Below are positions 11,864 through 25,100 of a stretch of 56,005 nucleotides of DNA, in pieces (the first letter of the stretch is position 1; each line of letters opens with the position of its first letter). Source of the stretch: Spongospora subterranea (taxonomy: Eukaryota; Endomyxa; Phytomyxea; Plasmodiophorida; Plasmodiophoridae); the NCBI GenBank assembly GCA_900404475.1, contig OUQQ01000037.1:1-56005 (forward strand), read 5' to 3'. Made by a program: the position numbers and the translations under genes. Under the pieces are notes generated by a model. It did not search any database. It saw only the letters and a program-made list of their open reading frames with translations, and was not told the origin of the DNA.

Positions 11864-13365
11864 TTATGATAGGTCAAGCAATGACAATTTGAGGTCGGAG
11901 TAATTCAGCGGGTCTGATACAGCAGTATCAGGATTCGTTATATTCTTACACGAGCAACACCGCCGTTGTATCAGCTGGTTCTGGATCCACCCTCTGGTTT
12001 TACCGACAATCAGCGCGAATACGTGTCCATGATTACATGATCGTATGCCAGCGTCTATCGCCATCAAGTTGAAAACGTCTCGCTGGGCGTTGCTACCGCC
12101 AAGGGGTCGTAAGCTCGAAATATGATAAAACAAGACCATAAAAGCACGATTGATGTCGTCCTTCTTACAGTACGAGTGCAGAGCAGTAAAGAAGGGCTTC
12201 AACTGCCCCGTTTGATCGACCAGTGAGTTTAGCGCTTGCGCCAGAAACTTGCGGGAATCGACACCTTTGATATGGCATTCGAGAACGATATAGTGAGCGG
12301 CAGTGAATGGGTAGGCGAGGAACATCGGAACGTTGTGGGTGGTTAGGTGATGAAGAGCAGCCCAGCGAGGGCCAACACCTTTCTCAAACAGCTCGAGACG
12401 AACGAGCAATGACACGGCGTCGGCCACGTCCATCGGAAACGCCATCGACTTCTGGGTTCGAACGATGATCTCGCGATCGTAGAGGTCCAAGGCCTGATCC
12501 GTTTCGCCTGAGTAAACATAGAACATTGCCCAATGCCAATAGATATGACAAGCGAGATCGTCGTGCGCTTTCCATGGCGAGTTGTTGGCCGCTAACAGCT
12601 CTATTCCTTCTGTTGAAGAAAATGAGCCCAAACGTTCAACTCCATGTAAAAAAAAACTGAAATTTACCTTGGAACCTCGACTGCTCCAGATATACGTGAG
12701 ACATAGCGTGAATACCCCAAGCTAGGTCGTTTTGTATTTCAATGGCTTTTGACGCATAATGCTCCGCTTGTTGACACTGATTTTTTTCCGATAGGGCAAA
12801 GGCGAGCATTGCCCAGACATGATGGACGTATCGCTCTTCGACGCATTCCATGGCCAAACGACACGCGTAAGACATGGTGTCGCAATCTCCCACATAGAAA
12901 CAGGCAGTCGTTAGGAACTTCAGGGCCAGGACGTTGGACCGGTCATCAGTCAGTATTGCTAGCCAGGACGAGATGGCGTCATAATGCTTGCGATTGAGGT
13001 ACTGGTCGGCAGCTGCATAATATGGTGCGAGATGACGATGGGTGAGCGTGTCGCCCTCCTGGATCAGGCTTGTCGCTTTTAATTCCGCCTTCGACCGACC
13101 TGCCAGCGCTCCGACGGTCTACGTCCTCAAATATTACTATAGTCGAGGTCGTGGCCGAAATCAAACCTACAATGGCGAAAATATCGACTAACGGACATGA
13201 AGAAGACCCATTGATTTTGTGGTTTTCCGCTTCTTCCAGCCCCAGAACCACGTCGAAGTTGAGCAGGTAGTCAATGCAGCGAGTCGCCGTGCCACAGTAT
13301 TGATTATCGCCGGCCAGGGCGACGCACCCGCACCCGCGTTTGTTATTCGGTCCATCCTGACCCAT
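11864..13365 (-). CDS. TTC38: Tetratricopeptide repeat protein 38
   Basis: The family hallmark LGGSNAQRDVFNLMAIDAG is present near the C-terminus, with helical-repeat segments DLACHIYWHWAMFYVYSGE, NDLAWGIHAMSHVYLEQS and VLALKFLTTACFYVGD, all in the order of animal TTC38. Molecular function of the family is poorly defined; it is a cytosolic TPR solenoid. The C-terminal exon runs 12610-11864 (stop TAA 11864-11866). An intron of about 56 bp precedes it, and another of about 51 bp (GTAGGT...CGTAG) ends at 13119. The 5' part is weak. An in-phase exon from ATG 13365 gives NFDVVLGLEE and INGSSS, which align loosely with the family, but the expected first 40-50 residues were not found. An upstream exon or local decay is possible. 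Confidence 0.87.
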
Positions 13366-13369
13366 GGCC

Positions 13370-14223
13370 ACTTGACTGTTGTTGAGCGATCGGCCGGCAT
13401 GCCCACGGGACCACAGCAGTGGTAACGGCCAGTAACGTCCCTTTCTCCACCCGCACCGAACCGGCAACTTTGGCACCGCACAAAACAGTTTCCGCACCGC
13501 CGATTAGAGACAACAACATGGAGAATTCGCAATGGCGATAGTTTCGGCGGAAAGAGATCACATTTCCGCGATTTTTTTTCATATAACGATATTGCCAACA
13601 TCTTTCCGGGTCATATCGCCAGTTGCCCCAGACGCGCTGAGTTCCGCAAAATGCTTCCGCCTTCCGCGCCCCTGTATGAGCGAATTTGAAGCCAAATTAT
13701 AAAGTGTGGTCGCTGGTGCTGTTTACGATGAGGAATATCGCCCGCTTGCCTACAGTAGCAGATATCCGCCCGATGGCTGGATATTAACCGAAAGCGAGGG
13801 GTTAAGGGAGTGTTCGGGTCTTTTTGAATTGCGGTCCTTGGGATTGCTGGAAGACCTGTCCAGTAGTAGCGCTATTGGCAAAGGCTAGCATCAGCGTAAT
13901 AGTGGGCAACAGGTCAAAATCATCATGGAAGCATTGCAACAGAGGATGTCTGGATCTGGCACGTTTTGCCATGGCAGGACCTGATAACGACATCAATGTC
14001 GGTGGACAGATCGCCGTTGAATGGGGATTAAACTAAAACCAGAAGGTTTTCAAAACATTATCTGAAGTTAATGGCAAAGACACTAAAATGGACTGTATTG
14101 GACCCTTCTTTGCAACAAAAAGTTCACAATTTTCCACAGAATGCGGCGGTTCATAGCAGCGTCAATGACCAACAACGATCTATCAGAGGAATGCCGATGC
14201 CAAAGAGGTGACAACTAATCTGT
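13370..14223. other. Spacer between TTC38 and the DENN gene, no supported gene
   Basis: Unrecognised frames occur on both strands, for example 13706-13888 plus and 13996-13802 minus. The TTC38 promoter and its missing first exon should lie here. I see no repeat or known domain. Confidence 0.4.
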
Positions 14224-17200
14224 TTAATCGTTATCAGGCGACATTGATAATGCGACTTTGTTGACGAATCTCCTGAGTTCATCTATCCTCGATACCGGTA
14301 GATCGTGGACCTTGGCCAGATACAACACGGTGGCCATGACGTCATCGAACGCCACCCCGAGGGTGAGCATCTTGTGCGCCGAGTTCATGAACCAATCGTA
14401 GATGAACTCCCGCCTGGCGTCAATCGCCTCGGGGCTCTTCTTCAGCGATTTCTCCATCAGTTTCTCCCAGAACAGCTGCTGACTCCACATCGAGTGATCG
14501 CGAATCACCGAATCGATGAATATCCGTTGACCTTGGTCACCTTCGCAGAAGAACAACGTTGACGCATCCAAGACACCTGGCGAGGGCAATCGATTGGTCA
14601 ATCATCGTATTCGGGGGCGGAGATCGATCGGGGAGGGGCATTACTAGATGCGTTGAGATGATCGTCGTAGGTGAGGCAACAGTCGAGCATGGTCTGGAGT
14701 GTGGCGGCCAGAGCGGCGAACGACGAGTCGGAAAGGCACAGGTCGGGACCCTTGGCCAACGGCTGCTTCAGGATGGCCGATAGGCAGTCTCGGGCGGACT
14801 CGTGGTCAAGAAGCCGCGATACCTAAACAGAGATTCCACTCAAATCCCACCGACCACGACCAACGCACTCAACAGGGAGCAAAAAAAATCAAGAAAAAAA
14901 CCCCTTTTCGAGAATTGAAAGAAAAAAAAGCTCACCAACGACGTCAGAGACGTCGATTGGACTCACCGATTTGGCATCAGATTCACTGAGACCCTCGTTG
15001 GAGAATATCTGCGACATATAATACTGCATCTGATCATGTTGGCCAGCTAGCGCGTTCTGTTGGGGCCTAGACCCAATCGCAAAACAAAAACCAACATTCA
15101 GTGTCCCGTTGTTGCTGTCGGCCCCCGATTTGCGTTCAGGGCCCGAAAAGCGTGTTCGCCAGACCTCTTCTTGTGCGCCCTCCTCGTGCTGGCCGTCATC
15201 TGACTTGGCGTCATCGCCAGCTTGATCCGCTCCATCGGCGTCATGACATCCTCGCGCAACGGCCGCGAGAACGCGTGCTGGCTCTGTGTTTGATCACGCC
15301 AGTTCGCCGCCGACGGCGTCTTCATCTCATGATATGGGACCGATCGACTTTCCACCTCGTGAATTTTCTCTACAATTTCGGCCTCGTTCAATCCCCAACA
15401 AATATCCAGTGGAAATCGACTCATTTTGTGACCTAATATTCTGACGTCCCCGCTGGCCAGGAAATCGTTATACAACGACGGTTCCGATTCCTGTTCGAGG
15501 AAGCCGTCGAACGCGCGCGATTCGATCATCTTCTCCAGGAACTCGTACGACCCGTCTTCCAGCACCTTGGACTTCAGGAACCCGCGCCCGTTGAAGAACG
15601 GGACGTCGTTGATGAAGAACAGGAAGCGCCTGAACCCCGAGCACAGGTCGGCGTGGAACGTCAAGAACGCGTCGGTCACTTCGCGGTCGAATTTCGACGA
15701 CGATGAGTGTCCGAAGGGGTCGTCCGAACCGAGTGAGACGAAGTCCCTCTCGCTGCATTGCCGCTCCATGACCTCCCCCAATCTGTTCCATAATGCACTG
15801 CCTGCGATCGCGTTGCGTTAGCCGGCTGGCGCTACGGGTGGAGTTGGCGTCGGCGGAATTACCGGATTGCTGCGGCAGACGGGGCAGCGGCGACGAACAG
15901 CGGATGAGGTCGTGATCGAGGTCGACGAGGACGATGTCGTTGAGATCGGTAAACTGCGACAGATACTTGGTGTGAACGCCCTGGATATACGGTTGAGGGC
16001 ATTGATGGGCGTCCAACATCACTTCCGCCAGAACCGGGACGTAAACGGATGTCCATTGGAACGGATACAGTAATCTGGTTGACAAAACGATGGGTCGATC
16101 AGTGACCGCGTTCTGTCGGGAGATGGCGAAAAACCCATTAACTGGAGCATTGTCTGACAGACGATGGTCAACGCCGAGAGCGAGTTCGAGTGAAGCAGGA
16201 TCCGCTGCTCGAACATCATCGCCGAGAAGATCCCGAGGATCGAGTCGACGCCGAGGATATCGAACAGCAACCGCAAAGGCAGGCGGGAGATCAACGGATC
16301 ACGTAGAGGCGACGCGTAGAACCTGATTGGGTCGTTCACGTCGCTGATCGTCAACGAGACGCCCAACTTGTCTAGAACACAGAACACGGGTGAGTACGGT
16401 GGATGGCGCGTTGACGAGAACAGGGGGTTCTAAACCGGGGATGGGGACGGGCAACTCCAGCGTGATCTGGGACACGAACTGCTCAACGGGAACGGGGAAT
16501 GTGGGCGACGACGCCACAGCATACAATTGCGCCAGGATCTTGCGGTAGGTGCTGAGATGGGGATATTGGGACACAATACAGATCGCTTTGGGCGTGTATC
16601 TGCACACAGAACGGCGCCGAATTCAGCAGACGACAACAACAACGGCGGAAAAACCGGGCGTCGCTCGTACAGTTCTTTGGCACCGAGTCTGGGGGAGATG
16701 TTGAGCAGAGCCGAGATCGGCTGATCGAATTGCAGAAAGGTCAGAAAACATTTGCGGCCGTCGGCGAAGGTGACGACGGCGAAATGCGACTTCGGCTGAC
16801 GCTTGACCCACGACAGAAGAATACCGGTTGGAAACGCCAACGACGTCCAGACGTCGCTCACCGGGCAATCTTTATAATCCTGACGAGGGAATCTGCACCA
16901 CAAGGGAATTCCTCCACGGTTCAGTCCACAATCCAATGACGAAACCAAATTATTCCGACGATCTTCTACCTGTCGATGATTCCGGCGAATACTTGCGCTC
17001 GTCTCAACACGGATTCGATCTGGGATTCGCTCAGCTGCTCGAAGTTGACGTTCTCGAAATCTTTCGGGGGATGCACCCCGAACACAATGAAGTAATCGAT
17101 TGGTCGAGCGGAAATGACGCCACGATCCAGGTCGTTGGGGACCTCCTTCAACGGCTCCGACGGTTTCTGTTCGCGCTGGACGGCGATCGTTCGTAGAACG

Positions 17201-17833
17201 ATGATCCGTTTGATCGCCTCCTTCCATCTCAGCCGTATCTGGACGAAGGCCCCAGATTTCGTGAAAACTGAAAACAGCGATCGCGAAACAAAAAAAAAAT
17301 CCATTTACCTGGGCTCTGAACAAGGACTGGCGTAAGTTGGCGAGATCTTCAAGACCGGAATTCCCTGAGATTCCAGTCAGGGAGAGTTTGGCCAACGGCG
17401 ACTTCTCGTTCTCGTCGGCGAGGACTTCGGTCGTGTTGGTGTCGATGATCGGTAAAGTGTCCATGAGGATCACTGACCCCCGCCTCCCGAACATGGCGCT
17501 GCGGCTGCCGACTGCCCGATGACGAGGGGTCTCGGGATCGTCCGGTTTCGAGTTCGACTGAGCTAGAACGGCGTTGGCGATGGCGTCGGTCATGATCGAT
17601 CGCTGCCGGCTCTGGGTTGGTGTCAATTTCGATTCGTCGGCGCTGGAGAAGTCGAACGAGAGCTGGCGGGAGACGACGGCCGGCATCTCCATGGTCAACG
17701 AGATGCGGGGACGATGGGAGACCTCGGCCCAGCGGTTGAAGGCGACGTTCAGTGCACGTGATCGACACGATCGCAGGATCCCACCGGCTTTACACAGTAT
17801 GATGATCTGATCGGTTGGAAGATCATATCTCAT
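14224..17833 (-). CDS. DENN-domain protein with SBF2-like C-terminus (probable Rab GEF)
   Basis: About ten exons. A Ser-rich N-terminal region of about 170 residues (ATG 17833) precedes uDENN (RPIDYFIVFGVHPP, FPRQDYKDCPV, AICIVSQYPHLSTYRKIL), cDENN (PLRLLFDILGVDSILGIFSA, YPFQWTSVYVPVL, DIVLVDLDHDLI) and dDENN (VTDAFLTFHADLCSGFRRFL, ESRAFDGFLEQES). A C-terminal region (ESARDCLSAIL, LQTMLDCC, VIRDHSMWSQQLFWE) resembles the SBF2 region of MTMR5/MTMR13. The protein then stops at 14224-14226, so no GRAM, myotubularin phosphatase or PH domain follows. DENN domains exchange GDP for GTP on Rab GTPases at membranes; that role is inferred from family. One join (around 16060-16135) is off by a base in my reading and may hide a missed splice site or sequence error. 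Confidence 0.85.
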
Positions 17834-18056
17834 GACGGGGGTGGACGGACGGTCCACCCGGGTTCGCCCACCAACAACAATCGAACCGGAAATTATGGGG
17901 GCCGATCGCGCCGGTAATTTATTTTCGCTCAACCGCGGGCGTAATTCGGTCTGGTTGACGCGTGCCAGAATTTATTGTCCAGATTGATGAGAACGAGATA
18001 TTGATTTAACGGGTATATCCCATAATCAATCTGTGACGATCAGAAACACTATTATT

Positions 18057-18149
18057 CCGATAACAACACAATTATATGGAGAGGGATCCGATAACAACAC
18101 AATTATACGGAGAGGGATCCGATAACAACACAATTTGAGGATATTGGAT
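18057..18149. repeat. 31-bp tandem repeat, three units
   Basis: Units start at 18057, 18088 and 18119, each opening with CCGATAACAACACAATT. Units one and two differ by one base (ATATGG versus ATACGG). The third diverges in its second half. It lies in the 358-bp gap between the DENN start and the DNAI1 stop. Confidence 0.95.
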
Positions 18150-18191
18150 CTGATCACACAAGCTCATTTTTATTTGTCTGTTAATACACGA

Positions 18192-21005
18192 TCATGGGAA
18201 TGAATCTTTCTTGGCGGCGATGGCCATTATCGCTTGTAATTTCGCGATCTCCACCTCCTTCTTGATGTCTTTCAGAGTCTTGGCCGACATTCGCCGAAGG
18301 TTTGGCGATAGTTTCAACGACATGACGCCACCACGATCATCGCCAACGAGAATGGTGGGCTCAATTGTGTTGAACACGACATGCGTTAATTTTCCTTTCT
18401 TGACGATACGCTGCTGGCCAATTGCCTCATTCTTGTTAACGTTGAGATCGAACAAGAACACCTTATTTCCACAGAAACGAACGTGAGCAGAAAGCACGAC
18501 AAGCTCTGAAATTTTTAATACCTTTCCATCTGCAGTCACTGCAGCAAACGTTGTGGAAGAATATGGAGCCCACGCAACGTCGCCAACAGCCGAACCCAGA
18601 TCGAAAGTCAGCAACGGCTCTCGAGTACTGCTCTCCCATAATCGAACAGTCCAATCGGCAGAACACGATATGAAGACTGATCGATGATATGGATTCCATT
18701 TGACAGCATATCTAGTAGAATTCATTAGATTCTTGAAACTCGACAAAAAAATGGACATGCGTGCTTACACTGCCATATGGTGCCCAGCAAAATTGGCTAA
18801 ATATTGGGAATTATAGGCTTTTGAACACGTATGAATAGCGCCTATTCAATACGATCAGAATACTCGCGACACGGAAGGGACAAAAGCACCTTCATCAGTC
18901 CCGACGACAAATAAATGCTCAGAAAATGGGTTAAAATCGAAGCACGAACCACCAGCTAGGCCAACCATAGTTCTGAGTAAGCCGACAATATCATTTGAGT
19001 CAAATAGACAGATCAAGGTCGGGAGTTTGGAAACACCTTTCACTATCGATTTCTGTCTGGTCATCAGAAGTCTTTCTAGAGATTAACTTTAGTTGCATTA
19101 TCTACCACAAACGTTTGAAAAGACGCAATTGCAACGGACGGAACCAAGCCCAACCTCTTCATTAACCAGCTCGTTCTTGCTCATTAGCCAATCAGTAACA
19201 CGCCCATCAGAGGATACAGAGAAGAAGTTGATTTCTTTTCCGATATCATCAATGGTATTTTGCCAATACACCTCCCATACAGGATCGGTGTGCTTTACTT
19301 TAGGGTCTAAACTCTGCGTTCGCCTCATCGTTAGAAGTCAACACGCATCAAGGGGTACAATCAACGCCATACCTGATATATTGGATGATTATCCTTAGAG
19401 CGAATGTCGTAGACACATACAGAACCGTCGTAAAGTCTGAGGAAAAAACAATTTGAGAGGAAGTTCGAGCGTTGAAACGTTTGAGCACAAACCCAACGGC
19501 TAATAAAGCGGCGTGTTGGGGATGGAATGCAATCGACATGATCCCTGAGGTTGTGGTGAAGGTGTACTCGGGATTGGACGTGTTCTTCAGCGTATAGCAG
19601 CAGATCAGACCACCTCCTTGCTGAGCCATAAAATCGTACGATCCATATGCGACAGCGAAAATATCGGGGTAAAGCATATTCCATTTGATTGACGTCACCG
19701 TCTTGCGTTTTGCTTTCGAGTACGAGAATCGCCACAGAGGTAGGAAAAACCCCACACCATCTTCGCGAGATTTATCGGCATCGTCCTCGAAGTATTTGAA
19801 ATCCTGGAAGATTTCTTCCTCGGCGTTCAAATTCACAATGCGCTCCATGATCTTAACTGCTCGACCCATATTGGTCCCCGACATCACCTGAATTATGTTC
19901 GTTAACCACCTTTAGCACGAAGAGAAAACCTGCAGACCTTATGGGATTTGTCATCATGATTATCCGCATCCGCCAAAATCAAATCGTTAACTGGGTCGTC
20001 GACGTCATTTTCGCTGCGTTGCTTGCGATTGTTTGTCTAATTTGGTTAGTGTGTCAGGAAAACTGCAGCCGAACCAGAACTGTAAACACCACCTGGTCTT
20101 TTTGAGCCCTGAGCTCTTTGCTCTCGCGAAACACGGTCAGGTATTCGTCGAAAATAATGTACTGTGAGCAAAAGCCAGAGAACGATACTGTAGGAGGCGG
20201 TTCAGTGGCGACACTTCGGTCCCTATCCCCTCAAGCGTTCACTCGTTCTACCATAGATATTGACCGGGCAATTAGTCAATTACCTAGCTGGATTGTTAAA
20301 GGTTTGTGACGCGCGCTCCGAGAAGTTGAATTGGTTTTTCAGAGCCTTTGCTCTTTGAGTGTTGGGGCTATCAGGGGCGATAACAGGTTGTTGTTGTTGC
20401 CCTTCCGTTTGCACCACCTTTTCCAACAGTTAAAATTCTATTAAGGATTCTGTAATCATGTTTACCTCTGAAGTGGGCGATTTTCCATCTGTTTGCGCAT
20501 CATTATTGGCTTCCTAATCACATTGGTCGGCAACAAAATCTTTTCGGTTTCATTTGGAATATCAGCTGTTTCTCACCGGTTCAACAGGTTTCGGCTCATC
20601 TTTGGTCTCACTACCGACGTTTCCCGTGAGGACGAGGGTGTCGTCCATGAAAAAGTGCACAGCAATGTGGTCTGAGGAAGGCATTGGCTGAAATTGACCT
20701 AGAGTGAAATCGAATAGAACCAAATTCAGGGGAGCTTGAGGGTTATTAGCATTTAACGCTTTGGTGAACTCCTCGTTCAGCTGCTCTTCGGTCAGGTTTT
20801 TTACCTGATCCTCAGGGATCATGTGGACCTCAACTGGTTCCAGATCGGCAACTTCAGACAAAGCATCCTCTTCCAGTGGAGCCTCATCCTCTTTCCTCTG
20901 ATCGACAACAAAGCATCGCTTAAAAACAAGAAACCAGAATTGAACACCGCAGACCTTATCGATCTTCTCTTTTTTCTTTTTGGGAGCAGACGAGGTTGCA
21001 ACCAT
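18192..21005 (-). CDS. DNAI1: Axonemal dynein intermediate chain 1 (outer arm)
   Basis: WD-repeat intermediate chain that anchors outer-arm dynein to ciliary doublet microtubules. The N-terminus (ATG 21005) is Lys-rich, followed by LTEEQLNEEFTKAL and NNPQAPLNLVLFDF. Next come NQFNFSERASQTFNNP, the light-chain-binding and linker region typical of DNAI1, and DFKYFEDDADKSR. The beta-propeller blades include FAVAYGSYDFM, INFFSVSSDGRVTDW, HRSVFISCSADWTVRLW and VGDVAWAPYSST. The C-terminus has ILVGDDRGGVMSLKLSPNLR and ends at TGA (18192-18194). Domain order and motifs match animal DNAI1 from end to end through short in-phase introns. It implies motile cilia or flagella. No break was seen. Confidence 0.95.
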
Positions 21006-22145
21006 GATTAGCTAAATCTGATTTTTTGACGTAATTTTCGAGTGCTCACAGCTTGAGCATATCAGGCTAAGCCTATGAACGAGTGTGTTCTAGGATGGGC
21101 AGAGTAACGCTGGTTTGGCCTGTACGTCACACATGACGGTGAAGAGGGGAATTACTGCCGAGTCTTTCTTGGTCGGCATCCACAAAGTAACACTGCAGAG
21201 TCCTGCAGATCTGAATGACAACAAAGATGTATACCTACTCAGAGTGTCTTACTAGAATATTTTTGGAAGTCTTGTTTCTGACAACTAAAGGGAAAATAAC
21301 GTACGCGAAGCTCTTAGATCCTGATATTCTGAAAGCGATAATTACCGTTCATAGAGCACCTGTATGTGGGCGCAAAATTGCTTTGAACTTGGAATCAATT
21401 CGAGCCTAAGTTATCGAAGACGTTTTCCAGATTAGCACGGCAATCTATTGATAGTGCCCTTTCCTCAATTGACGTCACACGATACCATCAACACCTTTCG
21501 AAATTTATTTGATCCACCTTGGATTGAATTATTGATTTCTGCACGGACATGGACAATTCTTACTATACGCTCCCAAATCGGGGCACCCGAATTTGCATCA
21601 GAATTTTAAGAAGCAACACACTAGAGTCGCAAGACAATACGACAGCAGGCGCGAATAATCATAATCAAGCCAATGACGTGTGATTTTTCCTGGCTTGCTA
21701 TCATTATTTGATTACATCCGCGCCGGGTTGTTCGTTCACTTTGCACGCGTTGTGCTGACCACGCGCCCTGCAGAGATGCCGCATCGTCTGATACACAATT
21801 CATTATGAAATAGTTCATCGTCTTGATGTGCTGATATTAGAGAGTCACTGTCATGCAGAACAGCATGTTACTGTGATGCGTTATGCCAAGTGATATATCC
21901 TACTGTCTCCTGCATCATGTTACGACCGCGTTATCGTTGCACGATACAGAGCAGTGACAAAGCCACGTTACGCGATACGGAGTCCCCTTATTTGGCAATT
22001 AACATTAGGTTTGTGTGTAGCTGCGTAGGGCTGCACTGTCTCATGGGATGATCCACTTAACAATGGTGAAGTTCGCCAACCGGAATGCGCAGTCGCAACC
22101 GCATTGCGTGCACCACTCCTCCATCCGTACAGTATTCCGCTAATA
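21006..22145. other. Divergent intergenic region between DNAI1 and POLRMT
   Basis: AT-rich, with no recognisable coding sequence. The longest frame (21215-21409 plus) has no family resemblance. DNAI1 and POLRMT are transcribed away from each other from this interval, so it should hold both promoters. Confidence 0.5.
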
Positions 22146-25100
22146 ATGCGTCGCCGATTGCTGACCGTTCCTGGCAGGGTGCTGCCAGCGTACGAAAGGC
22201 AGCTTTCTGGTGGCGCTTTGGCTGCGATACGAAAGGAGGATTATGCTAAACCCGAGCGAATATATCGTGATGTCAATGAGTTCAAGCAAACATATTTGCT
22301 GGACCCAGTCGCTGTTCCCAAGCGCATGACCAGCGTTGATCATGCAGCTGCCCCAGCAATTCATCCCAAAGTCGATGAGGAAACTGAGAGGCAACGCGTC
22401 TTGGCAGCTGTCGTACACGGATTGCTGTGTTATCACGTCAATAGACTGGGAAGTGATGGTTTCAAGGACTATGTGGCTTCCTTGTCTGGGACTCTTGGGA
22501 TCGGTGCATTGAGAACGAAAATTGACGTTGGCCTCTCTCCATCGACATTAGATGTAACAAACGGTGATGAAGTCGCTGGTTATTTTCAAAATATCCTTTT
22601 GCATTTTATTGAGACTGACGAAGACATTGGTCGAGCAACCTCTGAACACCTAATGAATGTCGTTGTTGATACAATAGCCAACGATGACGCACACGTCAGT
22701 ACAACACCATAATCTTCATACGTTAGCTTACTGTTTTTTCTCCATCAACAGATTTTCAACCGGTTGCGCATGATTACTGATAATGCATGTATCCATTATG
22801 CTCAAGCCACTGGTCGAACTGACGTCGATCGAAAGCTGATTGAAGAGCAAGTACGACTCGAGACGATGTCGAGAGAGGCGTCTATTCATAAATACCGGCA
22901 GCTCAAGGAGGAACTGGCCTCGTGCGGAAAATTAGGTCTTGTTGCGGAGCACTCTGATTTGGTTCTATACTTACTGGTTTGGAAGTTAACATGAAACCGA
23001 CCCAGAAACTTCTGCTGAGCTGGTACAATCCTTTAGCACTTGCTATTGAAAAAGAGCAAAACGCTATTGTTCAAGGATCAGATGTATGTGGCTGCTCACA
23101 TGTGCGTTTGCCCGTTTTAATGGACAGCTAGAAATCTATTGATAGGCGCGGGTTTGAAGCCGAAATGTGTCTATTAGCTCCAGATTTGTTAGCTGTCATC
23201 ACATTGCACGAAACTCTCAAGGCCGTTCTTGCTACTCCTGATGTAGCATTCTTACGAATTTCCTTAAACATTGGCAAATCGGTCCAACAGGAAGTGAAAA
23301 ATGCTGACGGCAAAAGCCGTTTCTCAAAACCGAAAAAGGTGCAGATTCGGCTTGAATGGTTTCATTTCTGACACGCCCCTTTTCTATAGCACTCAAACAG
23401 TAGGTTGCTCTTATCACAACGAGAGGCGTTGCGCAATGATAGCTGGTCGACATCAAGCATGATAAAACTGGGCTCTCGTCTCGTACAATTGTTATGTTTG
23501 ACGGCAACTTTGCCAAATAACCCCTCTGTGCCCGCATTTATTCACGAAATCGTCACTGAAGGGGCAGTCAAACGGCGTGGGGTTCTGAGATTGGAGGAAA
23601 CCATTTCCAATGACATCAACAGGTCGCATCTTAGTCAAGAATCGATTGGAACTTGTTTCATGCCGATGGTCATTCCCCCAACTCCATGGACTCAACCAGA
23701 ATATGGATGTATTGATCCCAGATGTGCTGTTGTTGAGTGATTCTTTAATCATATGTCCTCAGGCTATATATCGAATCGTTCCTCCGTAATGAGAATAAAG
23801 GCGTCGAAAGGTAGTTCATTGTCATTAAGAGTTCATGGTTACTTTAGTAAGTACTTTGCCGATGTTAGCCCAAAGGCAAGCTGTAGATGCAGGCGACCTC
23901 TCGAGAATATATGAAGTTTTGAACATTCTTTCTGCTGTTCCTTGGAAAGTTAATGAGTCGGTTTTGAACATAATGACTAAGGTAAATCATTGCGTGTTCT
24001 GAAATGAAGGCGCTGATGTCTTAGCAGTTATGGGACATGGGAGGAGGAGTCCCTTCCCTACCGTCGCGGCGTGACCACGATGTTCCTGAAGTTGAGGATC
24101 GTAACAAAGACTCCAAAAGATTGCAGAGAGCTGCACTTAAGTTGAACGCTGAGTTGCATTCGCAAAGGTGCGACTTTGAGTTGAAACTAGACGTTGCAAG
24201 GTATTCGTCAATAGAAGGTATTTACTTTCGTGGACATTTACTTCACTCTAGGACGTTCAATGGATACACTATGTATTTCCCTCATAATATTGACTTTCGA
24301 GGACGGGCCTACTGCATCCCACCCTATTTACAGCATATGGGGAATGATGCGTCTCGAGGGCTCTTACAGTTCGCTGACCGTAAACCATTGGGCAGCAGGG
24401 GCCTCTACTGGTTAAAAGTTCAACTGGCAAACCTTTACGGTAATTGTCTGCATCGGACTGAAAGAACTTTTCTAAAGAGTTGAACAACAGGTAAAGACAA
24501 AGACAGTTTTGATGGACGATGCAGATGGACCGAATCTGTTGCCGACAAGGTTTGGTATTTCGTTGTCAACGAGCGTTAATTTCGATTGTTGACGGCCTTC
24601 CCTAAGATCGCCGAAGTTGTTTCCGATCCTATATCCTGCAAGTGGTGGCTAGATGCTGACGCACCTTGGCAGTTTCTTGCGAGCTGTATAGAATACCAGG
24701 AAGCGATATCTCATCCCGGCGGACCCGAGGTAAGGTTTCAAAAACTCGTTGTCTCAATATTAACCAGCCAATCAGTTGTATGAAAGTGGTATGCCTATAC
24801 GAATGGATGGAAGTTGCAACGGATTGCAGCATTACGCAGCTCTAGGGTTAGATCAGCGAGGTGGTGCTGCTGTGAATATTACCCCGAGTGAAGATGGGTT
24901 GCCCTCTGACGTATATTCTCGTGTGTGCGACCTCGTTAATGAAAAGGTATAACTTTCTCTACTGGGCTGTGACAATTTGAACATATTTGAATTTCAGATT
25001 GCAAAGGACGCTTCGCTTAACCATGAACATGCATTGAAACTAGTTGGTCGGGTTACTAGGAAAATAGTGAAGCAGACCGTGATGACATCCGTTTACGGGT

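Noticed and set aside
14224..17833. Assignment of the DENN gene to MADD/AEX-3
   Set aside because: The cDENN motif YPFQWTSVYVPVL and the SBF2-like C-terminus fit other DENN families better than MADD, whose core and death-domain tail read differently.
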